From NCBI GenBank assembly GCA_902544985.1, contig CACCFV010000003.1:40078-104077 (forward strand): a DNA stretch of 64,000 bases, read 5' to 3'. Below, piece after piece: positions 63,874-64,000 of the stretch. Below the pieces are notes generated by a model. That model searched no databases and was not told the origin of the DNA. It worked only from the letters and a program-made list of their open reading frames with translations. Position 1 is the stretch's first letter. Each line of letters begins with the position of its first letter. Made by a program: the position numbers and the translations under genes. The DNA comes from an uncultured Pelagibacteraceae bacterium. GTDB lineage: Bacteria; Pseudomonadota; Alphaproteobacteria; Pelagibacterales; Pelagibacteraceae.

Positions 63874-64000
63874 GTTTGAAAAAACTCTTTTATAAAATTT
63901 CTAAAAGTTACTTTATTAAATAAATTTTTATTTTTTTTATTATATTGATTTAAAAAAACATTTAGTTTTTTACTTGATTTTTGATCTATTTTTAAATTAT
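63861..64000 (-). CDS. C-terminal part of an unidentified gene (runs off window end)
   Basis: On the minus strand a frame is open from the window edge (position 63998) to TAA at 63861-63863. The visible 45 residues are Lys/Asn-rich and end [16 protein letters not shown]. The absence of stops in A+T-rich DNA where both other frames contain several supports a real 3' end. I do not recognise it. It overlaps the fumC end by 13 bases, tail to tail. Confidence 0.5.
   Translation of the reverse strand, partial: NLKIDQKSSKKLNVFLNQYNKKNKNLFNKVTFRNFIKEFFQTYAG

Overview
The window is very A+T-rich and gene-dense. Spacers are tiny, many starts and stops overlap by 1-20 bases, and intact genes sit nearly back to back. 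The gene set points to a SAR11-type alphaproteobacterium ('Candidatus Pelagibacter' or a close relative). Clues are a circularly permuted two-piece tmRNA, a tandem glycine riboswitch ahead of gcvTHP, an NAD-dependent formate dehydrogenase, ThyX instead of ThyA, several EamA/DMT permeases and a Liv-type ABC transporter. This placement is inferred from content, not from a phylogeny. I see no transposase, integrase, CRISPR array, rRNA or ordinary tRNA.

Layout. 1-2711 (minus): EamA permease, creatinase and the start of a glycine-amidinotransferase-like gene, a guanidino-compound locus. 2854-7113 (plus): SufU/NifU-like scaffold, HPP membrane protein, formate dehydrogenase, msrA and selO. 7119-10189: a 2OG-oxygenase-like protein, a DAO-family FAD oxidoreductase, TspO and an SDR. 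10186-18438 (minus): glycine riboswitch, gcvT-gcvH-gcvP, then a lipid-modification set (FAD amine-oxidase-like, DUF1365, CFA-type methyltransferase, DUF3833 lipoprotein) that follows gcvP after 3 bases. 18468-22246: EamA permease and 5-oxoprolinase genes pxpC/pxpB diverging from pxpA, plus a TPR protein. 22307-29047: TerC, EamA permease and a complete branched-chain-amino-acid-type ABC transporter. 29060-36001: ProC-like protein, outer-membrane barrel, a structured leader with a short ORF ahead of a TIGR03643 gene, glutaredoxin, MsrB, HDAC-like deacetylase, 2-hydroxyacid dehydrogenase, EamA permease and DadA-like dehydrogenase.

36052-54264 is one long minus-strand block. It holds hflK-hflC-DUF2065-degP-miaA, ilvB-ilvH-ilvC, a small surface-modification cassette (GPG-type small membrane protein, a frame-split membrane protein, sulfotransferase, arylsulfotransferase-like propeller), then leuA-mreB-mreC-mreD-mrdA-rodA. 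54316-56371 has an Mrp-family ATPase, thyX and the permuted tmRNA gene. A 26-base piece of the tmRNA gene is repeated exactly at 58117, and three small genes lie between the copies. 58199-62431 is accessory in character: a 40-residue membrane peptide, an acyltransferase-SGNH fusion, a methyltransferase and a 2OG oxygenase-like protein. fumC and the tail of an unidentified minus-strand gene close the window.

How it fits together: creatinase would give sarcosine and urea. The glycine cleavage system and formate dehydrogenase handle glycine and one-carbon units. CFA synthase spends methyl groups, and ilvBHC plus leuA make branched-chain amino acids. MsrA, MsrB, SelO and glutaredoxin form a redox-repair theme spread over two loci.
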